DNA of 64,000 nucleotides, taken from Mesorhizobium sp. B2-4-3. Lineage in GTDB: Bacteria > Pseudomonadota > Alphaproteobacteria > Rhizobiales > Rhizobiaceae. Within the stretch, counting starts at the first letter, position 1. Every line of letters starts with the position of its first letter. Shown here piece by piece: positions 55,058-64,000 of this stretch. The DNA is taken from positions 62,001 to 126,000 of the forward strand of contig NZ_VFVL01000015.1 in the NCBI RefSeq assembly GCF_006442815.1. The letters run 5' to 3'. Both the position numbers and the translations under genes were made by a program. Under the pieces are notes generated by a model. It saw only the letters and a program-made list of their open reading frames with translations, was not told the origin of the DNA and searched no databases.

Positions 55058-55852
55058 ATGAAGATCGTCACCTGGAACATCAACGGCGTTCGCGCCCGCA
55101 TCGGCAACCTCACCCATTGGCTGACCGAAAGCGCGCCGGACATCGTGTGCCTACAGGAGATCAAGACGGTCGACGACCAGTTCCCGCGCGCCGAGATCGA
55201 GGCGCTGGGCTACAATGTCGAGACCAACGGCCAGAAGAGCTTCAACGGCGTCGCGATCCTGTCGAAGCTTCCTTTCGACGAGGTCAACCGCGGCCTGCCG
55301 GGCGACGACGCGGATGATCATGCCCGCTTCATCGAAGGTGTCTTCTCGACCGACCAGGGCGCCCTGCGCGTCGTTTCGCTCTATCTGCCGAACGGCAACC
55401 CGATCGACGATGAGCGGAAATTTTCCTACAAGCTCGCCTGGATGGCGCGGCTGGAGCGCTGGGCGCAGGAGCGGCTGCGGCTCGAGGAGGCGCTGGTGCT
55501 GGCCGGCGACTACAATGTCATCCCCGAACCGGCCGATGCCCGGTTTCCCGAAAACTGGCTGGGTGACGCGCTGTTCCAGCCGCAGACGAGGCAAGCCTTC
55601 CGCCGGCTGAAGAATCTCGGTTTCACCGAAGCGGTGCGCACCGTGACCGACTCGGCCGGCGTCTACACCTTCTGGGATTATCAGGCCGGCGCCTGGCAGA
55701 AGAACAACGGCATCCGCATCGATCATCTGCTGCTGTCACCGGAAGCCGCCAACCGTTTTGCGTCGGCCTCGGTGGAAAAGCACGTCCGCGCCTGGGAAAA
55801 ACCGTCCGACCATGTGCCGGTCGCGATCGAGCTCAGCCTGCAGCCCGCCTGA
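55058..55852 (+). CDS. xthA: Exodeoxyribonuclease III (AP endonuclease)
   Basis: Base-excision repair nuclease of the EEP superfamily, 264 residues. Catalytic motifs: MKIVTWNINGVRAR (Asn), CLQEIKT (Glu), LAGDYNVIPEP (Asp/Asn), RIDHLLLSPE and KPSDHVPVAIEL (final Asp-His). Full length and intact. Preceded by 164 bp with no gene. Confidence 0.96.
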   Translation: MKIVTWNINGVRARIGNLTHWLTESAPDIVCLQEIKTVDDQFPRAEIEALGYNVETNGQKSFNGVAILSKLPFDEVNRGLPGDDADDHARFIEGVFSTDQGALRVVSLYLPNGNPIDDERKFSYKLAWMARLERWAQERLRLEEALVLAGDYNVIPEPADARFPENWLGDALFQPQTRQAFRRLKNLGFTEAVRTVTDSAGVYTFWDYQAGAWQKNNGIRIDHLLLSPEAANRFASASVEKHVRAWEKPSDHVPVAIELSLQPA

Positions 55853-55923
55853 GCCACTCAAGTTCCGCGGACCCTGATATCGCCACAAATCCCGTCTTTG
55901 ATACGGATTGCTGTGGGGGTTGA

Positions 55924-56217
55924 ATGGCGATCCGATTTCTTTTTGGGCCGGTCGGCCTTGCTTTGGCGCTTGCCGCGCCGACGCCGTTGCTGGCGGCACC
56001 AACCTGTCTTGCCAATGGCAAGTCTTTCAATGTCGGCGAGACGGCGTGCCTGACGCCGGCAGGCGAGAGCCACCTCGCCCGCTGCGACATGGTTCTCAAC
56101 AACACGTCCTGGACCAGGATCAAGGACGAATGCCCGGGAGACGCGCCAAAACCCCACCCGACGTCGATGTCGACCCCGACGCCCGGCCCTGCGCCGACGG
56201 AGCCGACCGAGAACTGA
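55924..56217 (+). CDS. Small exported cysteine-containing protein
   Basis: 97 residues with a signal peptide (MAIRFLFGPVGLALALAAPTPLLAA), a mature domain with four cysteines (TCLANG, TACLTP, ARCDMV, DECPG) that could form two disulfides, and a Pro/Thr-rich tail. No family recognised. The G-rich sequence GGGGGTTGA precedes the ATG. Confidence 0.65.
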   Translation: MAIRFLFGPVGLALALAAPTPLLAAPTCLANGKSFNVGETACLTPAGESHLARCDMVLNNTSWTRIKDECPGDAPKPHPTSMSTPTPGPAPTEPTEN

Positions 56218-56302
56218 GGCGCCGCCGATCTCCCCACCATCCAGGTTACGCTATGCACACATCTTCTGTGACTGGCGTGACTGGCTTGACTGCCACGTGG
56301 TT

Positions 56303-56460
56303 CCCCCAATCCGTCGCTGCTTCGCAGCACCACCTTTCCCCCTCCGGAGGAAAGGAAGGGAGCGTTGCTGGACGAGCGCTGACGGCAAAAAGCTTGGCGC
56401 CTTCCTCTACCCCGTCGATCGGGGGAGAGGTGGCTCGGCGAAGCCGAGACGGAGTGGGGG
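56303..56460. repeat. Bipartite REP-like inverted repeat
   Basis: The left arm CCCCCAATCCGTCGCTGCTT... and the right arm ...GAGACGGAGTGGGGG are inverted homologues about 50 bp each, with internal hairpins (GCTGC-TTC-GCAGC; GCTCGGC-GAA-GCCGAG). It fills most of the 309-bp gap between the exported protein and exoR genes, which holds no gene. Confidence 0.7.
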
Positions 56461-56526
56461 TCGACCAGCGCTACATTGGACAATGCATGCGCCAAGCTAC
56501 CACGCACGCTATCGCCAAACCTGCGC

Positions 56527-57354
56527 TTACTGGTCGCCGTTGTTGCCCTTGGTCAGGATATCGTCGGCGAGCGAGATCGCGGTCCGGCGATCGGCCTCGC
56601 CGGCCGCGGCGAAAGCCTCTTCCTGCATGTTGCGGATCCAGGGCTGGTCGGCCGCCGGAGCCCGCGCCAGCGCCGCCGTCATCATCGCCAGGCCGCGCAC
56701 GACCTTGCCGCTCTGGAACAGAAGATTGCCGAGCGTCGCCTGCGCGCCGGCATGGCCCTTTTCGGCGGCGAGTTGCAGCCAGCGGCCTGCCTGCTTGACG
56801 CTGGCCTTCACGCCGCCCTCGCCCTTGAGGAACATCTGGCCGATCTCGAACTGGGCGTTCGGATTGCGGTAGTTGGCGGCGGCGCGCATGTAATATTCCT
56901 GCGCCGCGACATCATTCTCCTCGACCGGCGTGCCGGGAATGCCCTTGCGAAGATAGTCGCCCAGCGCCACCAGCGCGTCCGACACATAGCTCTCTTCCGG
57001 CGAGCCGGGCTCGACATCCTGGTCGACGATTTCCGAGAAGAACTTGAAGGCGGCGTAGTCGTCGCGCGTCACGCCGTCGCCTTCGGCATACATGCGCGCA
57101 AGCTTCCATGTGGCGCCGATCTGGCCGTTCTCGGCGGCGTATTTATAGGCTTCGACCGCCTGTTCCTTATGGCCGCTCTTGTAGGCGGAGAAGCCGAACT
57201 GGAACACCGCCCAGGGGCTCGACTGCGGCTTCACGCCGGTCTTGTCGTCGAACACCTTGTCGTCGAAGGCCATGGCCTGCCCGACGGCGCCCAAGGTCGC
57301 GAGAGCGATCAGTGCCGAAAAGACAGACGACCTCAACACCTCAGATGTCCGCAT
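56527..57354 (-). CDS. exoR: ExoR, periplasmic Sel1-repeat negative regulator of exopolysaccharide
   Basis: 275 residues from the ATG at 57354. A signal peptide ending AMAFDD is followed by Sel1-type repeats ([92 protein letters not shown]). The pattern matches ExoR of Sinorhizobium, which binds and holds back the ExoS sensor so that ChvI-dependent succinoglycan genes stay low and motility genes stay on. The start lies inside the end of ilvD, a 14-nt overlap. Confidence 0.88.
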   Translation of the reverse strand: MRTSEVLRSSVFSALIALATLGAVGQAMAFDDKVFDDKTGVKPQSSPWAVFQFGFSAYKSGHKEQAVEAYKYAAENGQIGATWKLARMYAEGDGVTRDDYAAFKFFSEIVDQDVEPGSPEESYVSDALVALGDYLRKGIPGTPVEENDVAAQEYYMRAAANYRNPNAQFEIGQMFLKGEGGVKASVKQAGRWLQLAAEKGHAGAQATLGNLLFQSGKVVRGLAMMTAALARAPAADQPWIRNMQEEAFAAAGEADRRTAISLADDILTKGNNGDQ

Positions 57355-59065
57355 AGCAGTGCGTTTCTTCTGCCGCACCCGGATGGGTCACCGCGCCGTC
57401 GCGGGCCGGCCCCACGGCCTGCGCATATTTCCAGATCGCGCCGGACTGATAGTCGGTCTTGCGCGCCTTCCAACTCTTTGCCCGGGCCGCCAGTTCGGCG
57501 TCCGACAGGGCCACTTCGATCGTGCCTTTCACGGCGTCGATCGAGATCGCGTCGCCATCCTGGATCAGTCCGATCGGCCCGCCGACCGCCGCCTCTGGCC
57601 CGACATGGCCGATGCAGAAACCGCGCGTGGCGCCGGAGAAGCGCCCGTCGGTGATCAGCGCCACCTTGCCGCCCATGCCCTGGCCGTAAAGCGCGGCCGT
57701 CGTCGACAGCATCTCGCGCATGCCCGGGCCGCCGCGCGGCCCCTCGTAGCGGATGACGAGAACCTCGCCTTCCCGGTAGTTGCGCTGCGTGACCGCCTCG
57801 AAGCACTCCTCCTCCGAATCGAAGCAGCGCGCCGGTCCTGAGAATTTCAGTTCCGACATGCCCGCGACCTTCACGATCGCGCCTTCGGGGGCAAGGTTGC
57901 CCTTCAAGCCCACAACGCCGCCTGTCTTGGTGATTGGCCGATTGGCGGGACGCACGACATCCTGGCTCTCATTCCAGGCAACGTGCTCCATATTTTCGGC
58001 CAAAGTGCGGCCGGTGACCGTCATGCAGTCGCCATGGAGATAGCCGTGGTCGAGCAGCGTCTTCATCAGCAGCGGAATGCCGCCGGCCTCGAACATGTCC
58101 TTGGCGACATATCTGCCGCCCGGCTTGAGGTCGGCGATATAGGGCGTCTTCTCGAAGATCGCCGCCACGTCGAACAAGTCGAACTTGATGCCGGCCTCAT
58201 GCGCGATCGCCGGCAGATGCAGCGCCGCGTTGGTCGAGCCGCCGGTGGCCGACACCACGGTCGCCGCGTTCTCCAACGCCTTGCGGGTGACGATGTCGCG
58301 CGGCCGGATGTTCTTGGCGATCAACTCCATGACCTTTTCGCCGGATGCGAAATTGAAGCGGTCGCGCATCTCGTAGGGCGCCGGCGCGCCGCAGGAATAG
58401 GGCAGCGCAAGGCCGATCGCCTCGGCGACGGTCGCCATGGTGTTGGCGGTGAACTGAGCGCCGCAGGAACCGGCGGAAGGACAGGCCGCCTGCTCGATCT
58501 CGAGCAATTCGGCGTCGCTGATCGTGCCGACCGAATGCTGGCCGACCGCCTCGAACACGTCCTGCACGGTGATCTGCCGGCCGCGATAGCTGCCGGGCAG
58601 GATCGAGCCGCCATAGATGAAGATCGAGGGCACGTTGAGGCGCACCATCGCCATCATCATGCCGGGCAGCGACTTGTCGCAGCCGGCGAGCCCGACAAGG
58701 GCATCGTAGCAATGGCCGCGCATGGTGAGCTCGACCGAATCGGCGATCACCTCACGCGACACCAGCGACGACTTCATGCCCTGGTGGCCCATGGCGATGC
58801 CGTCGGTGACGGTGATGGTGCAGAACTCGCGCGGCGTGCCGTTGGCGGCAGCCACGCCCTTCTTCACCACTTGCGCCTGGCGCATCAGCGAGATGTTGCA
58901 GGGCGCGGCCTCGTTCCAGCAGCTGGCGACGCCGACCAAAGGCTGCGCGATCTCGGCCGCCGACAGGCCCATGGCATAGAGGTACGAACGATGCGGCGCG
59001 CGCGCCGGACCAACGGTCACGTGGCGGCTGGGCAGCTTGGCCTTGGAGATTGCCTTGGCGTCCAT
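57341..59065 (-). CDS. ilvD: Dihydroxy-acid dehydratase
   Basis: Fe-S dehydratase of branched-chain amino acid synthesis, 574 residues from the ATG at 59065 (AAGGA 5 nt upstream; an ATG one codon earlier is also possible). Cluster cysteines appear as C49 ([11 protein letters not shown]), in [11 protein letters not shown] and in [16 protein letters not shown]. Complete and of standard length. The last codons overlap exoR. The 243 bp upstream to the fadL terminator hold no gene. Confidence 0.95.
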   Translation of the reverse strand: MDAKAISKAKLPSRHVTVGPARAPHRSYLYAMGLSAAEIAQPLVGVASCWNEAAPCNISLMRQAQVVKKGVAAANGTPREFCTITVTDGIAMGHQGMKSSLVSREVIADSVELTMRGHCYDALVGLAGCDKSLPGMMMAMVRLNVPSIFIYGGSILPGSYRGRQITVQDVFEAVGQHSVGTISDAELLEIEQAACPSAGSCGAQFTANTMATVAEAIGLALPYSCGAPAPYEMRDRFNFASGEKVMELIAKNIRPRDIVTRKALENAATVVSATGGSTNAALHLPAIAHEAGIKFDLFDVAAIFEKTPYIADLKPGGRYVAKDMFEAGGIPLLMKTLLDHGYLHGDCMTVTGRTLAENMEHVAWNESQDVVRPANRPITKTGGVVGLKGNLAPEGAIVKVAGMSELKFSGPARCFDSEEECFEAVTQRNYREGEVLVIRYEGPRGGPGMREMLSTTAALYGQGMGGKVALITDGRFSGATRGFCIGHVGPEAAVGGPIGLIQDGDAISIDAVKGTIEVALSDAELAARAKSWKARKTDYQSGAIWKYAQAVGPARDGAVTHPGAAEETHCYADI

Positions 59066-59308
59066 CATTGTCCTTGCCGCACACCCGCGGCCGGTCCCTC
59101 GCCGCGCCAACCTGGCACGCATCCCGGGACATATCTCGGGTGCTCCGGGTTTATGGCGGGAAATGGGCAGTTCCCTCGGCAAGTCTTTTAGCGCGGGGGT
59201 TGTTCATAAACTGTTGCCAAAACGTCACAATCGTATCGGGCGCCGGTTGCGCGGCGAATCCGCAACAGCGGGCGGAAGGACGGAGCCAAAGGCATCGGTC
59301 ACTCAACG

Positions 59309-59339
59309 AAAAAGGCCGGGCGTTGCCCGGCCTTTTTTC
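59309..59339 (-). terminator. Rho-independent terminator of the FadL-family gene
   Basis: GGCCGGGC-AAC-GCCCGGCC followed by TTTTTCG on the minus strand, about 18 nt after the stop codon. Confidence 0.88.
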
Positions 59340-59356
59340 GTCGAATTTTCAGAAGT

Positions 59357-60604
59357 TTAGAACTTTATCTTGATTCCGCCCGAGATCGCAGTGACGAGAT
59401 CGTTGCCGAAGTCATAGCTGGCGTCCGCGCCAACAATCTTACCGTTTTCGCCAATCAATATGCCGGAATGACCGCTGGTCAACACGCCGATCGCACCAGC
59501 CAAACGAACCTCGATGTTGGGTTGCGGCGTGTAAGCGACTCCGCCGCCGAGTGTCCAAGTATCAGTCTGGGCGCCGTAGCCATGCGAAGTACCACGATCC
59601 CAAGTGAGCTGGGCCGCGGCACTCCACTGATCGTTGAATTTGTGGCCGATACCGCCCGACACGGTCCACCCATCACGATACATCAGGTCCAGCGAGGTCG
59701 CCTCTCCAAGACCATTGGTCACACAGAACTGGGAGGGAGTCCCTACTATACAGATCGGAACACTTTGCAGCACGCTCCAGTTCACCCATTTGATCGAACC
59801 GAAAGCAAGCCAGCCCGGCGCAATGCCGGACTGCAATTTCAATTCCACCGAGTCAGGCATATACTGCGTCGAGCCATAGATAGGTGCGGACGCAGTCCCT
59901 CCCAAGCCATTTGGCAAAGTCAGCGCGCCAGAAATGTTGTCGAGCTTCACCTGCGAATTGTAAACGAGGCTAGCGCGCAATGCGATGTCCGGAATTTCGT
60001 ACGCTATGCCTGCACGCCAACCCCAGCCGCTGGCATCCAGATCGACGCGACCGGACAGTGGCTGGAAGGTAATGGGGGCAAAACCCACCAAGCTTTCCTT
60101 GAAGCCTGAAATATCCTGGTAGAACACGCCGCCGATAAAACGGAGCTGGCCCTTCCCGGCATCAAACTTGTAAGAGCAAGTACCGGCGTAGTTGTTGCTC
60201 TTGATATCGGTCTCAATGTTTGAAACCGCTCCGTTCCAGTTACTGCCCGGTGCCGTATGTGCGCCCCACGGCTGCGAATAATCGACCATGCAGTCGACGC
60301 CTTGGACAACCTGAACCTTGACGCCGATGCGCGGCACCCAATAAGGCTCCGCGCCGTCGGCCGTAGAGCTAAAGCCCGGGAACAGGGGAGCCCCACCCGG
60401 CCCCTTCGCATTCTTGTACTTGCGATCCGGCATCACATAGGTCGCTTCCGCCTCCGTCGCGACCGGCGCGGGATCGAAAAGCAGATCGATGTCGTAGCCG
60501 CCGCGCTCCAGGCCGCCGGCATGCGCGGGATGCATCGCCGCACCGATCAAAGCGATCGAAAAGCAGCCTGCCCCCGCCAGAGCTTTGAGCCGCAAGATGT
60601 TCAT
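59357..60604 (-). CDS. FadL/OmpP1-family outer-membrane transporter
   Basis: 415 residues. Signal peptide ending MHPAHA, then GGLERGGYDIDLLFDPAP, the typical start of the FadL barrel, and a C-terminal phenylalanine (GGIKIKF) required for barrel assembly. It imports hydrophobic compounds such as fatty acids or aromatics. GGGGAGGG lies before the ATG. Monocistronic; a 12-bp palindrome TGTACATGTACA lies 78 nt upstream of the start. Confidence 0.9.
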   Translation of the reverse strand: MNILRLKALAGAGCFSIALIGAAMHPAHAGGLERGGYDIDLLFDPAPVATEAEATYVMPDRKYKNAKGPGGAPLFPGFSSTADGAEPYWVPRIGVKVQVVQGVDCMVDYSQPWGAHTAPGSNWNGAVSNIETDIKSNNYAGTCSYKFDAGKGQLRFIGGVFYQDISGFKESLVGFAPITFQPLSGRVDLDASGWGWRAGIAYEIPDIALRASLVYNSQVKLDNISGALTLPNGLGGTASAPIYGSTQYMPDSVELKLQSGIAPGWLAFGSIKWVNWSVLQSVPICIVGTPSQFCVTNGLGEATSLDLMYRDGWTVSGGIGHKFNDQWSAAAQLTWDRGTSHGYGAQTDTWTLGGGVAYTPQPNIEVRLAGAIGVLTSGHSGILIGENGKIVGADASYDFGNDLVTAISGGIKIKF

Positions 60605-60967
60605 GGAAATCCCTCCCCAAAATACAAGTGGCTCAAGCTAGAACCAATTCGGGTTAACGACGCAACAACGATTTCAAGGGCTGTACATGTACATCTTGAC
60701 AGCACGTATTTTCGCCATGGTGGCTGGCGCCGCAATCGGCGCCTAAATCGCGCGACCCGGCGTCAAACGGTCGAAAAACTCCGAAGAAACTGCCCGAAAC
60801 AGGGCAAAAACAGCCGATTTTAGGGCTCGCAGGCCCCATTGTTACATTATGGCAACAATGGGGCGCAAACTTTCCCTTTACGTCAAAATTAACGTAGCGG
60901 CAGCTGCATTTTCGAGGCAGCTAACGTACCGGAAAGGCGCCTTTGGAGCGAGGCCGAATCTTGCCGC
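60605..60967. other. Intergenic region upstream of the FadL-family gene
   Basis: 363 bp, no gene seen. It contains TGTACATGTACA (60682-60693), a TGCCC-GAAACA-GGGCA hairpin (60791-60806) and an 11-bp inverted repeat GCCCCATTGTT/AACAATGGGGC (60833-60864). The last lies downstream of valS and may act in its 3' end, though no T run follows. Confidence 0.6.
60682..60693. promoter_or_regulatory. Perfect 12-bp palindrome upstream of the FadL-family gene
   Basis: TGTACATGTACA, centred about 83 nt before the start codon. Possible operator of a dimeric regulator; no cognate regulator gene adjoins. Confidence 0.45.
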
Positions 60968-63751
60968 TCAGCCGGCGTCGCGGACCCTGGTCAAAGCCAC
61001 CGAAAGCTTCTCCTGCGCCTCGCGATATTCGGCGAGTTTCTCGCGCTCTGCCTCGACCACCTCTTCCGGCGCGTTGGCGACGAACTTTTCGTTCGACAGC
61101 TTCTTGTGCAGGCGCGCGATCTCCTCGGTCACCTTCGCCAGTTCCTTCTGCAACCGCGCGGCCTCGGCCTGGAGGTCGATCAGGTTGCCGAGCGGCAGGC
61201 TCACCGTCGCCTCGTTGAGCACGATCTGCGCCGAGCCTTTCGGCGGTGCATCGGCGAGCGCGATATCGCCGACGCGCGCCAGCCGCTTGATCGCCTGGGC
61301 GTGACGCTCCAGCCGCTCTTGCGTCAGCGTGTTGGCGCCGATCACCATCAGCGGCGCGATCGCCGCCGGCGGCACGTTCATTTCCGAACGCACCGAGCGG
61401 ATGCCCGAGACAAGGTCGACAAGCCAGTTGATGTCGGCGGCGGCCTCCCCATCCTCGAAGTCGGGCGACGGCCATGCGGCATGGCAAAGCAGCGACGAGC
61501 GCTCCGTGCCCTCGCCCGCGGTCTGCGCCCACAATTCCTCGGTCATGAACGGCATCATCGGATGCAGAAGCTTGTAGATCTCGTCCAGCACAAAGGCGAC
61601 GCAGGCCCGGCTCTCGGCCTTGGCGGCCTCGTCCGTGCCCATGAACACCGGCTTCAACAGTTCCAGGTACCAGTCGCAGAACAGGTTCCAGACGAACCGA
61701 TAGGCCGCGCCCGCCGCCTCGTTGAACCGGTAGCTGGTGATGCCTTCGGTGATGGCGCGCGCCGCCCGCGTCAGCTCGGTCAGGATCCAGCGGTTGACCG
61801 GCAGCTTGGCGTCGTTCAGCCAGAATTCGTCGTCGCGCGCGACCTCGTTCATCTCGGCGAAGCGCGTCGCGTTCCACAGCTTGGTGCCGAAATTGCGGTA
61901 GCCGGCGATGCGGGCCGGATCGAGCTTCACGTCGCGCCCTTGCGCCGCCATGACGGTCAGCGTGAAGCGCAGCGCATCGGCGCCATATTCGTCGATCAGC
62001 TCGAGCGGGTCGATGACGTTGCCTTTCGACTTCGACATCTTCTGCCCGTTCTTGTCGCGCACCAGCGCATGCACATAGACGGTATGGAAAGGCTCCTCGT
62101 CCATGAAGTGCAGACCCATCATCATCATGCGGGCGACCCAGAAGAAGATGATGTCGAAGCCGGTCACCAGCACGTCGGTCTGGTAATAGGTCTTGAGCTC
62201 AGGCGTCTGGTCGGGCCAGCCGAGCGTCGAGAATGGCCACAGCGCCGACGAGAACCAGGTGTCGAGCACGTCCTCGTCGCGGGTCAGGATCTCGCCCGGC
62301 TGGAAGTTTTCCAGCCTGTCCTCGACCCAGGCCTTCCACGGCCCTTCCAGCGCAAGGTAATATTCAATGGCGGCAGCGAGCGCCTCTTCCTCGGTCTTTT
62401 CGACGAAGACATGCCCGTCCGGCCCGTACCAGGCCGGGATCTGGTGACCCCACCAGAGCTGGCGCGAGATGCACCAGGGCTGGATGTTTTCCATCCAGTC
62501 GAAATAGGTCTTTTCCCAGTTCTTCGGCACGAAGTTGGTACGGCCCTCGCGCACCGAGGCGATCGCCGGCTTGGCGAGTTCGGCGGCATTGGCATACCAC
62601 TGCTCGGTCAGGAACGGCTCGATCGGCACGCCGCCACGGTCGCCATGCGGCACGGCGTGGCGGTGCGGCTCGACCTTGTCGAGGAAGCCGCCTCCCTCCA
62701 TCAGCTCAACGATCTTCTTGCGCGCGACGAAACGGTCGAGCCCATCGAGCTCGTCCCAGACGGTCTGACGTTCCGGCGTGATCTCAAGGCCGGCAAGGAA
62801 ATCCTCATTGTTCTTCAGCTTGATGGCCGCCTCGACAGTGAGGATGTTGATCGCCGGCAGCTTGTGGCGTTTGCCTACCTCGAAGTCGTTGAAGTCATGC
62901 GCCGGCGTGATCTTGACCGCGCCGGAGCCTTTTTCCGGATCGGAATACTCGTCCGCAACGATCGGAATCTTGCGGCCGACGATCGGCAGCACGACGTTGC
63001 GGCCGACCAGATCGGTGAAGCGCTCGTCATCGGGATGCACGGCCACGGCGGTGTCGCCGAGCATCGTCTCGGGACGCGTCGTGGCGACCGTGATGAAGGT
63101 CTTCGGGTTCTCGGGGTCGAACGCCTCGCCCTCGATCGGATAGCGGAAGTGCCAGAGATTGCCGTTCACCTCCTGCTGCTCGACCTCGAGGTCGGAAATG
63201 GCGGTAAGCAGCTTCGGGTCCCAGTTCACAAGGCGCTTGTCCTTGTAGATGAGGCCTTCCTTGTAGAGGGTGACGAAGACCTCCAGCACCGCCTTGGACA
63301 GGCCTTCATCCATGGTGAAGCGTTCTCTGCTCCAGTCGGCCGAGGCGCCGAGCCGCTTCAGCTGGTTGAAGATCGCGCCGCCCGATTCGGCCTTCCACTC
63401 CCAGACTTTCTCGATGAACTCCTCACGCGTCAGATCGCGGCGGTGGATCTGCCTTTCCATGAGCTGGCGCTCGACCACCATCTGCGTGGCGATGCCGGCG
63501 TGATCCATGCCGGGCTGCCAAAGCACATTCTTGCCGCGCATGCGCTCGAAGCGCACGAGAATGTCCTGCAGCGTGTTGTTGAGCGCATGGCCCATATGCA
63601 GCGAGCCGGTGACGTTCGGCGGCGGGATGACGATGGTGAAGGCTTCGGCCCCTTCATCCGCGCCAGCGCCGGCCCGGAAGGCATCGGCCTCTTCCCAGAC
63701 TTTGGCGATCTTCGGCTCGACGGCTTTGGCGTCGTATGTCTTTTCAAGCAT
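60968..63751 (-). CDS. valS: Valyl-tRNA synthetase
   Basis: Class I synthetase, 927 residues from the ATG at 63751. The HIGH motif is [21 protein letters not shown], the KMSKS motif is [14 protein letters not shown], the editing domain includes [20 protein letters not shown], and the C-terminal coiled coil is [19 protein letters not shown]. The sequence before the ATG reads GGACCTCCTCC, an anti-Shine-Dalgarno-like stretch with no ribosome site; a TTG at 63778 is an alternative start. Confidence 0.95.
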   Translation of the reverse strand: MLEKTYDAKAVEPKIAKVWEEADAFRAGAGADEGAEAFTIVIPPPNVTGSLHMGHALNNTLQDILVRFERMRGKNVLWQPGMDHAGIATQMVVERQLMERQIHRRDLTREEFIEKVWEWKAESGGAIFNQLKRLGASADWSRERFTMDEGLSKAVLEVFVTLYKEGLIYKDKRLVNWDPKLLTAISDLEVEQQEVNGNLWHFRYPIEGEAFDPENPKTFITVATTRPETMLGDTAVAVHPDDERFTDLVGRNVVLPIVGRKIPIVADEYSDPEKGSGAVKITPAHDFNDFEVGKRHKLPAINILTVEAAIKLKNNEDFLAGLEITPERQTVWDELDGLDRFVARKKIVELMEGGGFLDKVEPHRHAVPHGDRGGVPIEPFLTEQWYANAAELAKPAIASVREGRTNFVPKNWEKTYFDWMENIQPWCISRQLWWGHQIPAWYGPDGHVFVEKTEEEALAAAIEYYLALEGPWKAWVEDRLENFQPGEILTRDEDVLDTWFSSALWPFSTLGWPDQTPELKTYYQTDVLVTGFDIIFFWVARMMMMGLHFMDEEPFHTVYVHALVRDKNGQKMSKSKGNVIDPLELIDEYGADALRFTLTVMAAQGRDVKLDPARIAGYRNFGTKLWNATRFAEMNEVARDDEFWLNDAKLPVNRWILTELTRAARAITEGITSYRFNEAAGAAYRFVWNLFCDWYLELLKPVFMGTDEAAKAESRACVAFVLDEIYKLLHPMMPFMTEELWAQTAGEGTERSSLLCHAAWPSPDFEDGEAAADINWLVDLVSGIRSVRSEMNVPPAAIAPLMVIGANTLTQERLERHAQAIKRLARVGDIALADAPPKGSAQIVLNEATVSLPLGNLIDLQAEAARLQKELAKVTEEIARLHKKLSNEKFVANAPEEVVEAEREKLAEYREAQEKLSVALTRVRDAG

Positions 63752-63936
63752 GGAGGAGGTCCGAACTGTCGGGAACAAGCGTCCGGTGTAAATCGGAAGG
63801 TCTTGGCCGAGTCAACCGCGAGAACTGCGATCGCTCTTACAGATAGGCATGCCGCGACCGGCGACAATCCCGGCCGGTGCTGCGATGGCGGCTCGCCTGA
63901 TGCAGGTCGACTGCAAGGGCGCAGCGGGTCCTGAAG

Positions 63937-63966
63937 CAAAAGCGCCGCCCGAAGGCGGCGCTTTTT
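63937..63966 (-). terminator. Terminator of a gene to the right of the window
   Basis: AAGCGCCGCC-TTCG-GGCGGCGCTT followed by TTGC on the minus strand. The upstream minus-strand frame ends ..GAQ-stop at 63988, which may be the 3' end of a gene beyond the window. Confidence 0.6.
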
Positions 63967-64000
63967 CAGCCTGCGTGTTGCGGCAGCTTACTGCGCCCCG

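Noticed and set aside
61106-63934. 942-codon open frame opposite valS
   Set aside because: Arises from high G+C codon bias; protein-like features are absent while the minus strand encodes a complete ValS.
63988-64000. 3' end of a minus-strand gene (..GAQ-stop)
   Set aside because: Only three codons are visible; the downstream terminator makes it likely, but the gene cannot be identified.

Overview
The window reads as a chromosomal segment of a high-G+C alphaproteobacterium, most probably Mesorhizobium or a close relative in the Hyphomicrobiales. The pointers are the ExoR regulator, DUF1127 proteins followed by CCUCCUCCC-loop RNAs, a coxMNOP-like oxidase operon, NodT/DUF982/DUF1127/DUF2189 families, and the order yajC-secDF / serS-surE-pcm-nlpD / tatABC-scpAB-nagZ-SPOR-argS-dgt / exoR-ilvD / valS. 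No phage, insertion sequence, integron or CRISPR array was seen. The sequence is mainly core genome with a few accessory pieces.

Layout. 1-5.8 kb: tripartite RND efflux pump (adaptor cut by the window edge, permease, NodT-type outer-membrane factor). 5.9-11.8 kb: Asp/Asn hydroxylase, DUF982 protein, an ABC importer whose ATPase gene converges on its binding protein-permease operon, and small membrane or secreted proteins. 11.9-13.7 kb: map and radC. 13.8-18.3 kb: a five-gene heme-copper oxidase operon, followed by a YbaK-type deacylase, a DUF2189 membrane protein, a small cytochrome c and a TagO-like secreted protein. 21.7-23.7 kb: tig and tRNA-Leu(UAG). 23.8-25.5 kb: GDYXXLXY/DUF2157 pair. 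25.7-26.4 kb: two DUF1127 genes and two tandem CcsR/'cuckoo'-type small RNAs. 26.5-28.5 kb: trmFO and a ParDE module. 28.5-35.4 kb: sterol-desaturase-type hydroxylase, homologues of the complex I assembly factors NDUFAF6 and NDUFAF3, secDF, a shortened SecD paralogue and yajC. 35.6-38.4 kb: DUF815 ATPase and a divergent AraC regulator/SDR pair. 38.5-42.9 kb: nlpD, pcm, surE, serS. 43-54.5 kb: tatCBA, scpBA, nagZ, a 1150-residue SPOR protein, argS, dgt. 54.5-56.2 kb: erpA, xthA, a small secreted protein. 56.5-63.8 kb: exoR, ilvD, a FadL-family porin, valS.

How the parts work together. Two export systems (SecDF-YajC and TatABC) lie within 14 kb. Cell-wall and division functions cluster (NlpD, NagZ, the SPOR protein, ScpAB). 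Three aminoacyl-tRNA synthetases (SerS, ArgS, ValS) are interspersed.

The most unusual sequence features are: (1) a tandem pair of structured RNAs containing six hairpins, all with the identical loop ACCTCCTCCC, just downstream of the DUF1127 pair; (2) a ladder of three six-codon mini-ORFs, linked by ATGA overlaps, between surE and pcm; (3) an intact SecD paralogue reduced to the membrane anchor plus periplasmic P1 domain; and (4) NDUFAF3- and NDUFAF6-type genes placed directly after secDF.
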